From NCBI RefSeq assembly GCF_040218225.1, contig NZ_JAVJQO010000008.1, positions 248,001-312,000 on the forward strand: a stretch of DNA of 64,000 nucleotides. The letters run 5' to 3'. Positions 46,315 through 56,916 of the stretch are shown one piece after another (the stretch's first letter is position 1; every line of letters begins with the position of its first letter). Source of the stretch: Gracilimonas sp. Its GTDB lineage: Bacteria > Bacteroidota > Rhodothermia > Balneolales > Balneolaceae. The notes beneath the pieces are model-generated. The model saw only the letters and a list, made by a program, of their open reading frames with translations, was not told the origin of the DNA and did no database searches. A program made the translations under genes and the position numbers.

Positions 46315-47775
46315 ATGGACAAAGAAAGATTTTTAAAGCTTAGTGAAGAATACACGGTCGTCCCGGTATACCGAAGGCTGCTGGCTGATGTACTTACCCC
46401 TGTATCTTTATTTATGAATATTCGGGAAGGAGCTGAATTTCCATTTCTGTTGGAATCGGTGGAGGGCGGAGAGCAGTTGGCTCGTTATTCGTTTATAGGA
46501 AGAAATCCATATCAAAAGTTGGTTTTTGATGGAAAAAGAACCACCCTTGAATCAGCAGGAGAAATCAAAGAAGCAGAGAAGGGATATTTTGATAAGCTTA
46601 AAGAACTCACTACTGCCTATTCTGAACCTACGCTTCCTGAACTTCCACGTCTAAAAGGGGGTGCCGTTGGTTTTTCTGCTTATGATACGTTCCGCCTCGT
46701 AGAAGAACTCCCAAACGTTCCGGATGATGATTTGAATCTGCCGGAAGCAATATGGGCTTTTTATGATGAAGTCTTCGCTTTTGATCATGTGAAGCATCAG
46801 GTGGTACTTATTAAAACTATATTTGTTGAAGAAGAGAGCAATTTAGATGAAGCTTATGAAAAAGCTCAGCAGTGTCTCGATGAGATGGAAAAGGCAGCTC
46901 TGAATTCAAATTATCAAAACCGTTCTTTTAGTATTGATACGAATTCACTGTCGAGTAATATGGAACAGGAATATTTTGAACGAATTGTAGATAAGGGCAA
47001 AGAATACATTTATGAAGGTGATATTTTCCAGGTAGTGCTATCCCAGCGATTTGAAGCTGATATGAGTGGGGATCCTTTCATGCTTTACAGGGCATTGCGA
47101 ATGGTGAATCCATCTCCTTATTTATTCTACCTGGATTTTGAGGGTTTCCAGCTGGTTGGCTCATCACCGGAAGTACTGGTTCGAGTTCAGGAAGGAGAAA
47201 CAAGAGTGCTGCCTATTGCCGGAACCCGGCCAAGAGGAAAAACCCGCCAAGAAGATCTGGATCTTGAAGAGGACCTTAAAAACGATCCCAAAGAAGTAGC
47301 AGAACATATTATGCTGGTTGATTTAGGACGTAATGACTTATCACGTGTGTGCAAGGCTGGTACCGTTAAAATGGAACGAAATCAGGTGATCGAGCGATAT
47401 TCACATGTAATGCACATTGTAAGCGATGTGGTTGGCAAACTTCGGGATGATCAAACTTCCGTGGATGCATTGATGCAATGTTTTCCGGCCGGAACCGTGA
47501 GTGGTGCTCCAAAAATAAGAGCAATGGAAATTATCGATGAATTGGAACCATCCAAGCGAGGTATATATGCGGGAGCTGTTGGCTACTTCGATTTCTCCGG
47601 GAATATGGATACCTGTATTGCTATCCGCACAATGGTAGTAACGAATAACAAAGCCTATATTCAGGCCGGTGCAGGGATTGTAGCAGATAGCAATCCCACC
47701 AAAGAATTTGAAGAAACACAAAACAAAGCGGGCGCTTTAATACAGGCGCTTAGCGTAGCTTTAGATATTCAATAA
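46315..47775 (+). CDS. trpE: Anthranilate synthase component I
   Basis: 486 residues. [17 protein letters not shown] carries the feedback-site LLES motif; C-terminal chorismate-binding domain has [44 protein letters not shown]. Makes anthranilate from chorismate with TrpG. First gene of the attenuated operon; ends 9 nt before trpS. Confidence 0.97.
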   Translation: MDKERFLKLSEEYTVVPVYRRLLADVLTPVSLFMNIREGAEFPFLLESVEGGEQLARYSFIGRNPYQKLVFDGKRTTLESAGEIKEAEKGYFDKLKELTTAYSEPTLPELPRLKGGAVGFSAYDTFRLVEELPNVPDDDLNLPEAIWAFYDEVFAFDHVKHQVVLIKTIFVEEESNLDEAYEKAQQCLDEMEKAALNSNYQNRSFSIDTNSLSSNMEQEYFERIVDKGKEYIYEGDIFQVVLSQRFEADMSGDPFMLYRALRMVNPSPYLFYLDFEGFQLVGSSPEVLVRVQEGETRVLPIAGTRPRGKTRQEDLDLEEDLKNDPKEVAEHIMLVDLGRNDLSRVCKAGTVKMERNQVIERYSHVMHIVSDVVGKLRDDQTSVDALMQCFPAGTVSGAPKIRAMEIIDELEPSKRGIYAGAVGYFDFSGNMDTCIAIRTMVVTNNKAYIQAGAGIVADSNPTKEFEETQNKAGALIQALSVALDIQ

Positions 47776-47784
47776 AATAGATCA

Positions 47785-48771
47785 ATGAGTAAAAATAAAA
47801 CCATTTTATCTGGTATCACCCCTTCAGGAAAACTCCATATAGGCAACTATTTTGGAGCCATTCGTCAACACATTGCCACTCAGGATAAGGGAGATGCGTT
47901 CTACTTCATTGCCAATTACCATTCACTCACATCGGTTAATAATGGGGAAGAGGTGCGCCAAAACACGAGGGATATTGCACTTGATTACCTTGCATTAGGG
48001 TTGGACCCGGAGAAATGTACCTTTTTTGCTCAAAGTGATGTGCCTCAGGTCACTGAACTTGCATGGATATTAGGTACCTTAACTCCAGTGAGTTTAATGG
48101 AAAAGGGGGTTGCTTATAAAGATAAAGTAGCTCAGGGTATGAACCCCAACATCGGACTATTTACCTATCCGATTTTGCAGGCCGCTGACATTCTGATTTA
48201 TCACTCCGATGTGGTTCCGGTAGGGCAAGATCAAAAACAAAATATTGAGATTTGCCGGGATCTGGCTGGTAAGTTTAATCACACTTACAATGGTGAATAT
48301 CTCAAACTTCCCGAAGAGCACATTGTTGAATCTGTAGCCGTAGTTCCTGGTATTGACGGGCGCAAAATGAGTAAAAGTTATGGTAATACCATTAATATTT
48401 TTGCGGAAGGAAAAGCGTTGAAAAAGCGTGTCATGTCTATTGAAACCGATTCAACACCACTTGAAGAGCCCAAAGACCCCGAGACGGATAATGTGTTTGC
48501 TCTCATAAAGCTCTTTGCAGATAAAAGTACACAGAAGCAGATCGCAGATAAATACAAAGCGGGAGGTTATGGGTATGGCCACGCCAAAAAAGAGTTGTTG
48601 GGCATGATTGAAGAATATTTTGCTGAAGCCCGTGAAAGACGACATAAACTCGCCGAGAATCTGGATTATGTACACGATGTATTACGAGAAGGGGGTAAAA
48701 AGGCCAGAGAACGCGCAGAATCTGTAATGGAGCCTATCAGAGAAGTAACAGGAATTGTTCGGCATTTTTAA
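47785..48771 (+). CDS. trpS: Tryptophanyl-tRNA synthetase
   Basis: 328 residues. HIGN (residues 18-21, HIGH motif) in KLHIGNYFGAI and KMSKSYGN (KMSKS). Charges tRNA-Trp. Its place between trpE and trpG is unusual: it puts the enzyme that makes the sensed signal (Trp-tRNA) under the same attenuator. 9 nt after trpE, 3 nt before trpG. Confidence 0.96.
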   Translation: MSKNKTILSGITPSGKLHIGNYFGAIRQHIATQDKGDAFYFIANYHSLTSVNNGEEVRQNTRDIALDYLALGLDPEKCTFFAQSDVPQVTELAWILGTLTPVSLMEKGVAYKDKVAQGMNPNIGLFTYPILQAADILIYHSDVVPVGQDQKQNIEICRDLAGKFNHTYNGEYLKLPEEHIVESVAVVPGIDGRKMSKSYGNTINIFAEGKALKKRVMSIETDSTPLEEPKDPETDNVFALIKLFADKSTQKQIADKYKAGGYGYGHAKKELLGMIEEYFAEARERRHKLAENLDYVHDVLREGGKKARERAESVMEPIREVTGIVRHF

Positions 48772-48774
48772 ATT

Positions 48775-49338
48775 ATGATTCTGATTATCGATAATTACGA
48801 CTCGTTTACCTATAACCTGGTACATTTGGTAGCAGCAGAAACGGATAATTATAAAGTCATCCGTAATGATGCTATGACACTGGATGAAATCAGGGAATTA
48901 AGACCTTCAAAGATTTTAATCTCTCCTGGTCCTGGGCGACCTCATGAAGCAGGAATCACAGAAGAAATTATCCGTGAACTCGGAAAAGAGACCCCTATTT
49001 TGGGAGTGTGCCTTGGCCATCAGGCTATAGGGGAAGTATTCGGAGCTAAAGTTATTCATGCACCTAAATTGATGCACGGCAAGGTTTCCAAGGTATCACA
49101 TGATGGAAGGTTTATATTTAAAGGGGCTGAAAAAGATTTTGTAGCAACGAGATATCATTCTCTTGTATTAGATCCTGATACCATCCCCGAGGTACTCGAA
49201 ATTACAGCTCAATCAGATGATGGGGTAATACAAGGAGTTCGTCATAAAGAGTTCCCGATACAGGGAATCCAATTTCACCCCGAAAGCATTTTAACCACTG
49301 AAGGACCCAAACTCATTCAAAACTGGTTACGTCAATAA
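48775..49338 (+). CDS. trpG: Anthranilate synthase glutamine amidotransferase subunit
   Basis: 187 residues. SPGPGRPHEAG, LGVCLGHQAIGE (catalytic Cys) and GIQFHPESI (His, Glu). Supplies ammonia to TrpE and may also serve PabB. Shares one base with the trpD start (TAATG). Confidence 0.95.
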   Translation: MILIIDNYDSFTYNLVHLVAAETDNYKVIRNDAMTLDEIRELRPSKILISPGPGRPHEAGITEEIIRELGKETPILGVCLGHQAIGEVFGAKVIHAPKLMHGKVSKVSHDGRFIFKGAEKDFVATRYHSLVLDPDTIPEVLEITAQSDDGVIQGVRHKEFPIQGIQFHPESILTTEGPKLIQNWLRQ

Positions 49339-50378
49339 TGGATTTTAAAAGTATACTTAATAAACTTTCTTTTTCTGAAAACCTGAGTCAAATTGAAGCT
49401 GAAACGGCCTTAAATCTTATTATGACAGGGGAGGTTTCTGAGGAACAAATTGCTTCCTTCCTCACGGCCATGCGTTTAAAAGGTGAAACGATTGAAGAAC
49501 TCACCGCTTTCGTTAAAGTAATGCGTTCAAAAGCCGTTAAAGTAGATGTGGACATAGAAGGAGCTATTGATTTAGTGGGAACCGGTGGGGATAAATCCGG
49601 AACGTTTAATATTTCTACTGCCTCCTCCTTTATTACTGCCGCTGCCGGAGTTTCGGTTATAAAGCATGGAAATCGCAGTGCATCCAGTAAATGTGGTTCT
49701 GCCGATGTTTTAGAATATTTAGGGGCTTCTATTGAACTGGGTAAAGAAGGGGTTGAACAGGTTTTTAAAGAAGTAGGAATGGCTTTCATGTTTGCTCCTA
49801 TGTTTCACCCGGCTATGAAATATGTAATGCCTACAAGAAGGGAATTAGGCTTCCGAACCTTCTTTAATATCCTTGGGCCTATGGTGAATCCTGCCGGAGT
49901 TCAGCGCTATGTGATTGGTGCATTTAGCAAAGAAGTGGCGGAAAAAATGGTGCACATTCTTGCGAACCTGAACACTGATTTTGCTTATACCTTTAATGCT
50001 CACGACGGTCTTGATGAAGTCAGCCTGACTTCCCAGTCTGAAGTCTTTGAATTGAAAGATAAAGTGGTTTCAACTTCGATACTGTTTGATCCGGAGACCA
50101 TTGGGTTTAAAAAGGTGAATATGGAAGCATTGATGGGTGGTGGTAAGGAAGAAAATGCTAAAATCTTAACCAGCATCATGGCTGGAGAAGCAACCGAAGC
50201 TCAACAAAATATTGCCCTGTTAAATGCTACATTTGCAATTCAGGCTTCCGGAAAAGTAGATAAGCTGGAAGAAGCGAAGGAATTGGCTACAGAAGCACTC
50301 GAATCAGGGAAGGCGCGCAAAATGCTCAATGATTTTATAGATGCTACAAACGACGCTATGGGGACGTTTAAGTACTGA
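49338..50378 (+). CDS. trpD: Anthranilate phosphoribosyltransferase
   Basis: 346 residues. DLVGTGGDKSGTFNIST (PRPP site), KHGNRSASSKCGSADVLE and RRELGFRTFFNILGP. Adds phosphoribose to anthranilate. TGATG overlap with trpC. Confidence 0.96.
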   Translation: MDFKSILNKLSFSENLSQIEAETALNLIMTGEVSEEQIASFLTAMRLKGETIEELTAFVKVMRSKAVKVDVDIEGAIDLVGTGGDKSGTFNISTASSFITAAAGVSVIKHGNRSASSKCGSADVLEYLGASIELGKEGVEQVFKEVGMAFMFAPMFHPAMKYVMPTRRELGFRTFFNILGPMVNPAGVQRYVIGAFSKEVAEKMVHILANLNTDFAYTFNAHDGLDEVSLTSQSEVFELKDKVVSTSILFDPETIGFKKVNMEALMGGGKEENAKILTSIMAGEATEAQQNIALLNATFAIQASGKVDKLEEAKELATEALESGKARKMLNDFIDATNDAMGTFKY

Positions 50379-51196
50379 TGAGTAATATACTTGACCAAAT
50401 AGTAGAGAAAACGGCTGAAGACCTCTCAAAACGCAAAAAAAGGATTTCCTTCAATGACTTTAATTCATTTGAAGGATTTGAAAAGAAGCCGATTTCATTT
50501 AAGAATGCATTACAGAAAAAAGACTCTGTTTCCATCATTTCTGAAGTTAAAAAAGCTTCTCCTTCCAAGGGTATTATTCGCCCAGATTTTGATCCGGTTG
50601 ATATTGCACTCCGGTATGAAGAGGGTGGAGCTTCTGCGATTTCTGTCTTAACTGACCAACCGTTTTTCCAGGGAGATTTAGATTATCTTGAAGCCATATC
50701 GAAACGGGTACAGCTTCCTCTGCTTCGTAAAGATTTCATCATCGATCCATACCAGATGAAAGAAGCAAAAGCTTATGGTGCTGATGCAGCCTTAATCATT
50801 GTTGCAATTACAGAAGGTGCACAACTCGAAGAACTTCTTCATGCTGCCAAAGAATTTGAATTGGATGCTCTCGTTGAATGTTATGATGAGGAAGATTTTG
50901 AAAGAATCGATTTCAGTCTGGTTGATATTTTAGGTGTAAACAATAGAGATTTGAAAAATTTTGAAGTAGATGTGCACCGCGGCATCAATATTCTTCAGAA
51001 ATCACCAGAAGGGACCATATTAGTTTCTGAAAGCGGATTGTCATCAGGAAAAGATTTGGCACTGTTGAAGAAAGAAGGAATCCATTCGGCCTTAATCGGT
51101 GAGTATTTTATGAAACAAAAAGACCCTGGTCAGGCCGTAAAAGATCTACTGGAACAAACAGAAGAAGAATTTGAGAAGTTGATTACTCATGAGTAA
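50378..51196 (+). CDS. trpC: Indole-3-glycerol phosphate synthase
   Basis: 272 residues. SIISEVKKASPSKG (catalytic Lys), LLRKDFIIDPYQ, GVNNRDLKNFEVD and SESGL. Makes indole-3-glycerol phosphate. Overlaps trpF by 8 nt (ATGAGTAA). Confidence 0.96.
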   Translation: MSNILDQIVEKTAEDLSKRKKRISFNDFNSFEGFEKKPISFKNALQKKDSVSIISEVKKASPSKGIIRPDFDPVDIALRYEEGGASAISVLTDQPFFQGDLDYLEAISKRVQLPLLRKDFIIDPYQMKEAKAYGADAALIIVAITEGAQLEELLHAAKEFELDALVECYDEEDFERIDFSLVDILGVNNRDLKNFEVDVHRGINILQKSPEGTILVSESGLSSGKDLALLKKEGIHSALIGEYFMKQKDPGQAVKDLLEQTEEEFEKLITHE

Positions 51197-51839
51197 ACGA
51201 GAAAAAACAAGAATAAAAATTTGTGGGATTACAAACCTTGAAGATGCCCGGTTTGCAGCAGGAGCTTTGGTCGATTATCTGGGTTTTATTTTTTATGAGA
51301 AAAGTCCCAGGTATATTGAACCCGGAGAAGCCGGAGCGATTATTAACTGGCTGGAAGGCCCTGAGAAGGTGGGTGTTTTTGTGAATCAGCCACTGGATGA
51401 TGTCAATAGAATAGCCAAAGAAACAGGTTTGGATTATGTTCAGCTTCACGGTAATGAATCCGTGGAATACTGCGAATTGGTTGAGAAACCAATTATTAAA
51501 GTTATTCATATTGAAGAGGAGACGGTGCCTTACTTGCTAGAGCATCAAATTGATCAATACTCGTCAGTTGCTGACTTTCTTCTTTTTGATACAAAGATTG
51601 ATGGTTTATGGGGCGGAACCGGAACTACATTCGACTGGAGTATGCTTACAGAAGCAGATATAGATATTCCATTTTTCCTGTCCGGCGGGTTAAACGCTGA
51701 CAATATCGGCAAGGCAATCGAAACAGTTCATCCTTATGCTATTGATGTATCAAGTAGCCTGGAACAGAAGCCAGGACTTAAAGATTTTGAAAAAATTGAA
51801 GCTTTCATGGATCAAATGAGAGCTTTGGAAGCAAATTAG
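51189..51839 (+). CDS. trpF: Phosphoribosylanthranilate isomerase
   Basis: 216 residues. KICGITNLEDA (catalytic Cys), DYVQLHGNE, DTKIDGLWGGTG and LSGGLNADN (phosphate). Separate from TrpC here. Ends 59 nt before trpB; no terminator in the gap. Confidence 0.95.
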   Translation: MSKREKTRIKICGITNLEDARFAAGALVDYLGFIFYEKSPRYIEPGEAGAIINWLEGPEKVGVFVNQPLDDVNRIAKETGLDYVQLHGNESVEYCELVEKPIIKVIHIEEETVPYLLEHQIDQYSSVADFLLFDTKIDGLWGGTGTTFDWSMLTEADIDIPFFLSGGLNADNIGKAIETVHPYAIDVSSSLEQKPGLKDFEKIEAFMDQMRALEAN

Positions 51840-51898
51840 TTAATCATGTCATCCAGAGGATACTTTGCTGTCGCTTTGAATGACCAGTTTAGATTCAT

Positions 51899-53101
51899 AT
51901 GAATGAAGTAAAAACAAAGAAATACACCTTTCCCGATGCAAGGGGATATTACGGTAAATTTGGCGGTAAATTCGTTCCGGAGATTTTGATTCCTGCTATA
52001 CAGGAGCTGGAAGAGGAGTTTCAAAAAGCTAAAAACGATGAAGATTTTCAGAACGAATTCAAATCATTGCTCGATGAGTATGTCGGCCGGCCTACAAAGT
52101 TAACGTATGCGAATAGACTAACTGAACATTACGGAAAGGCAAAAATTTACCTGAAAAGAGAAGATCTGTGCCACACAGGAGCTCATAAAATTAACAATGC
52201 CATCGGGCAGGTGCTGCTGGCCCGAAGAATGGGTAAGAAACGCATTATTGCAGAGACTGGAGCCGGACAGCATGGGGTGGCTACTGCGACAGCCTGTGCT
52301 AAGTTTGGGCTTGATTGTGTGGTCTATATGGGCGAAGAAGACATGGTTCGTCAAAAGCTCAATGTCGATCGAATGACGTTACTCGGAGCTGAAGTAAGGG
52401 GGGTAAGCAGCGGATCTAAGACTTTGAAAGATGCTACCAATGAAGCCATCCGTGACTGGGTGACCAATGTAGATTCCACTTTTTATATCATCGGTTCGGT
52501 GGTTGGGCCTCATCCTTACCCTATGATGGTTCGATATTTTCATGAAGTAATTGGGCGTGAAACCAAACAACAGATTCACCATTACGAAGGCCGAAACCCT
52601 GATCACCTCATTGCATGTGTGGGTGGTGGATCTAATGCAATTGGCTTTTTCTATCCATTTATCGACGATGAAGAAGTGAATATTATTGGGATTGAGGCGG
52701 CCGGTTTTGGTGTAGAATCTGGTAAAACAGCAGCTACCATGAGCAAAGGAACGCCCGGAATCCTCCATGGGTCGCTGAGTTATCTACTTCAAAGTAATGA
52801 AGGACAAATTGAGCTTGCTCACTCCATTAGTGCCGGACTTGATTACCCGGGCGTAGGCCCCGAACATGCCCATCTTAAAGATTTGGGCCGAGTTAATTAC
52901 TATGCCGTGACGGATGATGAAGCTATGGAAGCCGTAAAATTATTATCCAAGACTGAGGGTATTATACCAGCACTTGAAACCGCACATGCTTTTGCATGGC
53001 TCGAGAAGATGATGCCAGAAACAACAAAAGATGAAATTGTAATTTTAAATTGCTCAGGTCGGGGAGATAAAGACATGGGTACCATTTCAGAAAATCTTTG
53101 A
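51899..53101 (+). CDS. trpB: Tryptophan synthase beta chain
   Basis: 400 residues. [16 protein letters not shown] (PLP Lys), [22 protein letters not shown]. TrpB1-type length. Condenses indole and serine. Confidence 0.97.
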   Translation: MNEVKTKKYTFPDARGYYGKFGGKFVPEILIPAIQELEEEFQKAKNDEDFQNEFKSLLDEYVGRPTKLTYANRLTEHYGKAKIYLKREDLCHTGAHKINNAIGQVLLARRMGKKRIIAETGAGQHGVATATACAKFGLDCVVYMGEEDMVRQKLNVDRMTLLGAEVRGVSSGSKTLKDATNEAIRDWVTNVDSTFYIIGSVVGPHPYPMMVRYFHEVIGRETKQQIHHYEGRNPDHLIACVGGGSNAIGFFYPFIDDEEVNIIGIEAAGFGVESGKTAATMSKGTPGILHGSLSYLLQSNEGQIELAHSISAGLDYPGVGPEHAHLKDLGRVNYYAVTDDEAMEAVKLLSKTEGIIPALETAHAFAWLEKMMPETTKDEIVILNCSGRGDKDMGTISENL

Positions 53102-53108
53102 TAGAAAT

Positions 53109-53906
53109 ATGAACAGAATTCAAAAAGTATTTAAAGAAAAAGGAAAAGACTCAAAGCTAATGAGTCTTTTCCTGTCGGCAGGTTTCCCGGACTTGGAATC
53201 GTCAGTAGATTTGATTCTTGGACTAGAGCAAAATGGTGCAGATATGATAGAGCTTGGAATTCCGTTCAGTGATCCACTTGCTGACGGACCAACCATTCAA
53301 TATTCCAGTGATGTAGCCATAAAGAATGGAATTACCATGAACAAGATTTTTGGAATGGTAAAAGAAGTTCGTGAACATTCTGAAATTCCGATTATTCTGA
53401 TGGGGTATATGAATCCGATTTTGCGATATGGAATCAAAGAGTTTTGCCAAAAGGCCGAAGAGGCTGGTGTTGATGGACTTATTATTCCTGATATACCCAT
53501 AGAAGAGGGAGGTATCATTGAACATCAAGCTATTGATTCTAACCTGTCTCTTATCTATTTGGTAGCCCCCAACACTTCAGACAAGCGTATGCAGCAAGCT
53601 GATGAAAAGTCGGAAGGATTTGTATATTGCGTTTCCGTTACCGGCGTAACCGGAGCCAGAGATGGTGAAGAAGTATCGAAGTCTGTTAACCGGTTTATTG
53701 AGCGCGTTAGATCAAACATTACCAAGAATCCGGTTATGGTAGGATTCGGTATTAAATCTTATAAAGATGCTGTGGATATCGCATCAAATGCCGATGGTTT
53801 TATAGTTGGTAGTGCCTTAATTGATACCATCAAAAAACACTATCCGAATGAAGGCTGGAAATCAGAGCTCTTTTCCTTCGTTCACTCACTTAAATTTGGA
53901 AATTAA
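53109..53906 (+). CDS. trpA: Tryptophan synthase alpha chain
   Basis: 265 residues. MIELGIPFSDPLADGPTIQ (catalytic Glu/Asp), DGLIIPDIPIEE and GVTGAR. Makes indole from indole-glycerol phosphate. Followed after 9 nt by the DUF4837 gene with no terminator seen. Confidence 0.96.
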   Translation: MNRIQKVFKEKGKDSKLMSLFLSAGFPDLESSVDLILGLEQNGADMIELGIPFSDPLADGPTIQYSSDVAIKNGITMNKIFGMVKEVREHSEIPIILMGYMNPILRYGIKEFCQKAEEAGVDGLIIPDIPIEEGGIIEHQAIDSNLSLIYLVAPNTSDKRMQQADEKSEGFVYCVSVTGVTGARDGEEVSKSVNRFIERVRSNITKNPVMVGFGIKSYKDAVDIASNADGFIVGSALIDTIKKHYPNEGWKSELFSFVHSLKFGN

Positions 53907-53915
53907 TTATTCATT

Positions 53916-55022
53916 ATGCGATTAACCTTAGGTTCTTTTTTAGTCTCAGCTTTAGCTTTACTCTTTATTTCATGCAATGGTGACTACCGGCCACTTGCAG
54001 AAGGTAATACAAGAGAAGTAGTTGTAGTAATGGATTCAACAAAATGGGAAAGCCAGACTGCTGAAGCCATCAGGGATGTATTTGGTAAATGGGTGCTTAC
54101 CGTGCCAAACGGAGAAGCCTATTATGATCTTCAGTTCACCCAAATTCGTTCTCAGTCTCATTTAGACCGACTTAAAAGCCAGAAAAATGTCATTTTTGCT
54201 GCGCAAATTGACGAAGATTCCAATACCGGACGTCAGGTTCGGGGTTTTCTTGATGAATCTGTTGAAGAGCGTGTAAGACAAGGAGAAAGCTTTGCCTTTC
54301 CAGTTGAAGACCAGTGGTATCGTGATCAATATGTCTTAATACTAAGTTCTACATCCGATTCACTACTCGCACAAAAAATCAGGAATACCGAAAATTCATT
54401 GCTAAATAATATGCTCCAGAAAGAGCTGCAGCGCTGGGAGTATTTTGTATACGAGAAGAAAGAACAAACCCAGTTATCCGATTCACTCTGGCAAAACAGA
54501 GGTTTCACTGTTCGTTTCCAGCACGACTACATCAAAAACATTGATACGCTAAACTTTATAAGTTACAGGCGATTTCTTCCCCAGAACGACCGCTGGATGT
54601 GGATATGGTATAAGGATGATGTGAAAGATATTTCATTTCTGGATGACGAGTGGATTATTAATACACGGGATTCTCTGTCTCAGGAATATATAAAAGGGGC
54701 AAGGGATTCCATGTACGTTCAAACTTACACAAACCGCCCTGAAATCAGACCCGTTATTACAGAAAGCTTTCAGAAAGGTCGGTTGCTTGCTTATGAAACC
54801 CGAGGAACATGGTATATGGTTAATGGCTTAATGGGTGGTCCATTTGTCAACTTTACCTATTACGACCCGGATACCAATCGCTTATTCATGATTGATTACA
54901 ATCAGTTTGCACCTGGAGTAAGAAAGAAACTACCATTTGTACGTCAATTCAGGGCAATGGGTCGTACGTTTGAGTCTGATTCTACCTGGACGTCTACATC
55001 TAAGCCAGAACCAGCTTCATAA
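53916..55022 (+). CDS. DUF4837 family lipoprotein
   Basis: 368 residues. Lipobox LFISC (Cys20). REVVVVMDSTKWESQTAEAI and a late RTGTWYMVNGLMGGPF-like segment (here RGTWYMVNGLMGGPFVN) match DUF4837, restricted to Bacteroidota. No known role. It links trpA (9 nt) to bioF (3 nt), so trp and bio genes may be on one transcript. Confidence 0.8.
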   Translation: MRLTLGSFLVSALALLFISCNGDYRPLAEGNTREVVVVMDSTKWESQTAEAIRDVFGKWVLTVPNGEAYYDLQFTQIRSQSHLDRLKSQKNVIFAAQIDEDSNTGRQVRGFLDESVEERVRQGESFAFPVEDQWYRDQYVLILSSTSDSLLAQKIRNTENSLLNNMLQKELQRWEYFVYEKKEQTQLSDSLWQNRGFTVRFQHDYIKNIDTLNFISYRRFLPQNDRWMWIWYKDDVKDISFLDDEWIINTRDSLSQEYIKGARDSMYVQTYTNRPEIRPVITESFQKGRLLAYETRGTWYMVNGLMGGPFVNFTYYDPDTNRLFMIDYNQFAPGVRKKLPFVRQFRAMGRTFESDSTWTSTSKPEPAS

Positions 55023-55025
55023 ACC

Positions 55026-56195
55026 TTGAGTAAAAACTCCGACAAACTGGATTTTATTTCAGAGGCTCTTGCTCAACGAAAAGCTGAACACCGCTTTAGA
55101 GAATTAGTACGGGTTGAACCGGAACCTCAAGGGGCTTCAATAAAGAAAGAAGGGAAGAGTATACTTAACTTCTGCTCCAATGATTATCTGGGTTTAGCTA
55201 CCCATCCCAAAGTTATTAAGAAGAGTTTGGAGTATGCCAGACGCTATGGCGCTGGTTCAACAGCATCCAGGTTGGTAAGTGGAAACTTCACTATACACGA
55301 AGAACTGGAATCCAGGTTAGCCCTGGTATTTGATGTGGAGGCAGCCCTGGTTTTCAATACTGGTTTTCAGGCCAATGCTACCATATTGTCAACGTTAGCC
55401 GATCGAAACTCACTCATCCTAGCCGATAATAAAGTTCATAACAGTCTGCTGCAAGGTGCAATTCTGAGCCGGTCTGATTTGCAGCGTTATGATCATAATG
55501 ATTACCTGCATCTAGAGAAATTACTGGAGAAGGCGCAAAAAAAGTCATATAACCGCATTTGGATCGTCTCAGAAACAGTATTCAGTATGGATGGAGATCA
55601 AAGCGATGTGAAGCGGCTGATTGATTTAGCTGAAAAGTATGATGCTTTGCTATTTTCGGATGATGCCCATGCTCTGGGAGTTTTAGGTGAAAAGGGGTTA
55701 GGGTTGAACTATGGAAAGAAAGGAATTCATGTGTCGCTGGGTACTTTTGGAAAAGCATTTGGAGCTTTTGGTGCCTTTGTCGCTTGCTCTCAACAATTAA
55801 AAGACTACCTCATTAACTTTTGTCCCGGCTTTATTTATACGACAGCATTGCCTCCGGCTGTAATTGGAGCTTTGGAGGCTTCTTTGGAGCTAATACCCAC
55901 CATGGATGCTGAAAGAAAACACATTTATGAGCTAACGCAATATTTCAAAAAAGAAATTCAGCAATCAGGATTTGAAACAGGTGATTCTAATTCCCAAATT
56001 ATACCTGTAATTGTTGGCGATGAAAAGGAGACAATTTCCGTTTCACACCAACTGGAAAATAACGGCATACTTGCTACTGCAATACGTCCGCCAACTGTAT
56101 CCCCGGGATTTTCCCGCATTAGAATTACGATTACTGCAAAACATCAAAAAGAAGACTTAGATAAACTTTTACGTGCATTCGGAAAAAGAAAATAA
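55026..56195 (+). CDS. bioF: 8-amino-7-oxononanoate synthase
   Basis: 389 residues; TTG start. NFCSNDYLGLATHP, FSDDAHALGVLG and a PLP Lys in LGTFGKAFGAFGAF. KAPA synthase of biotin synthesis. Overlaps the next gene by 23 nt. Confidence 0.92.
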   Translation: MSKNSDKLDFISEALAQRKAEHRFRELVRVEPEPQGASIKKEGKSILNFCSNDYLGLATHPKVIKKSLEYARRYGAGSTASRLVSGNFTIHEELESRLALVFDVEAALVFNTGFQANATILSTLADRNSLILADNKVHNSLLQGAILSRSDLQRYDHNDYLHLEKLLEKAQKKSYNRIWIVSETVFSMDGDQSDVKRLIDLAEKYDALLFSDDAHALGVLGEKGLGLNYGKKGIHVSLGTFGKAFGAFGAFVACSQQLKDYLINFCPGFIYTTALPPAVIGALEASLELIPTMDAERKHIYELTQYFKKEIQQSGFETGDSNSQIIPVIVGDEKETISVSHQLENNGILATAIRPPTVSPGFSRIRITITAKHQKEDLDKLLRAFGKRK

Positions 56196-56916
56196 GCTTG
56201 ATTTAGAAATCATTGCGTATCACGGGTGGGGTTTCGATTCATCTTTTTGGAAGAATTGGAAAGATATCCTGCCTCCGAACGTAATGTTAAAGACAGCAGA
56301 TAGGGGATATTTTTTGGAAGAAAAGCTTCCTAAGTTTTCTAATGAATCAAAGCATAAGGTGATATTTTTGCACTCCTTTGGACTCCATTGGTGTCCAAAA
56401 GAGCACATCGAACAGGCCTCATGTGTTGTGATTTTCAATGGGTTCAAAGAATTTCATCCAAAAGATACAGCTGACAGGAAAAGATCTTTAAAGGTGCTCA
56501 AAAAAATGATTAAGCAATTTGATGAAAACCCTAAAGAAGTTCTTAAAAATTTTTGGGTCAATGCCTTTCATCCGGATAAGAAAAAGAATATCCCAAAAGG
56601 GAAACCAGATATTGATTTTCTATTGAAAGATTTAAAAAAACTCAGCACTTCTGTTTTTGATCTTACACACCTGCAAAAAGGTCAACCTATCATCAGTCTG
56701 GATGGTGGAAGTGATAAAATTTTGACTCACAACAGAGGGAAGGAATTCACAGAATTAACCGATGGAAATGCAGTATATCATTTTATAAAGCAAGCTGGGC
56801 ACGGAATGCCGGTTACACATTATAAAGATTGCTGGTCGTTTATAAATGCAATGATTCCTATTTTCCAACACAATGGAAATTACAGAAGAAAAAGAAATCA
56901 ACAGAATAGCCAGTAA
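56173..56916 (+). CDS. BioH/BioG-like alpha/beta hydrolase
   Basis: 247 residues from GTG 56173. YHGWGFDSSFW matches the BioH oxyanion strand HGWGL; triad candidates are Ser68 in FLHSFGLHW, Asp181 in SLDGGSDKIL and His210 in QAGHGMPVTH. The nucleophile elbow is LHSFG, not GxSxG (first Gly is Leu). Placed between bioF and bioC, it probably cleaves pimeloyl-ACP methyl ester. Overlaps bioF by 23 nt and bioC by 44 nt. Confidence 0.78.
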   Translation: MHSEKENKLDLEIIAYHGWGFDSSFWKNWKDILPPNVMLKTADRGYFLEEKLPKFSNESKHKVIFLHSFGLHWCPKEHIEQASCVVIFNGFKEFHPKDTADRKRSLKVLKKMIKQFDENPKEVLKNFWVNAFHPDKKKNIPKGKPDIDFLLKDLKKLSTSVFDLTHLQKGQPIISLDGGSDKILTHNRGKEFTELTDGNAVYHFIKQAGHGMPVTHYKDCWSFINAMIPIFQHNGNYRRKRNQQNSQ

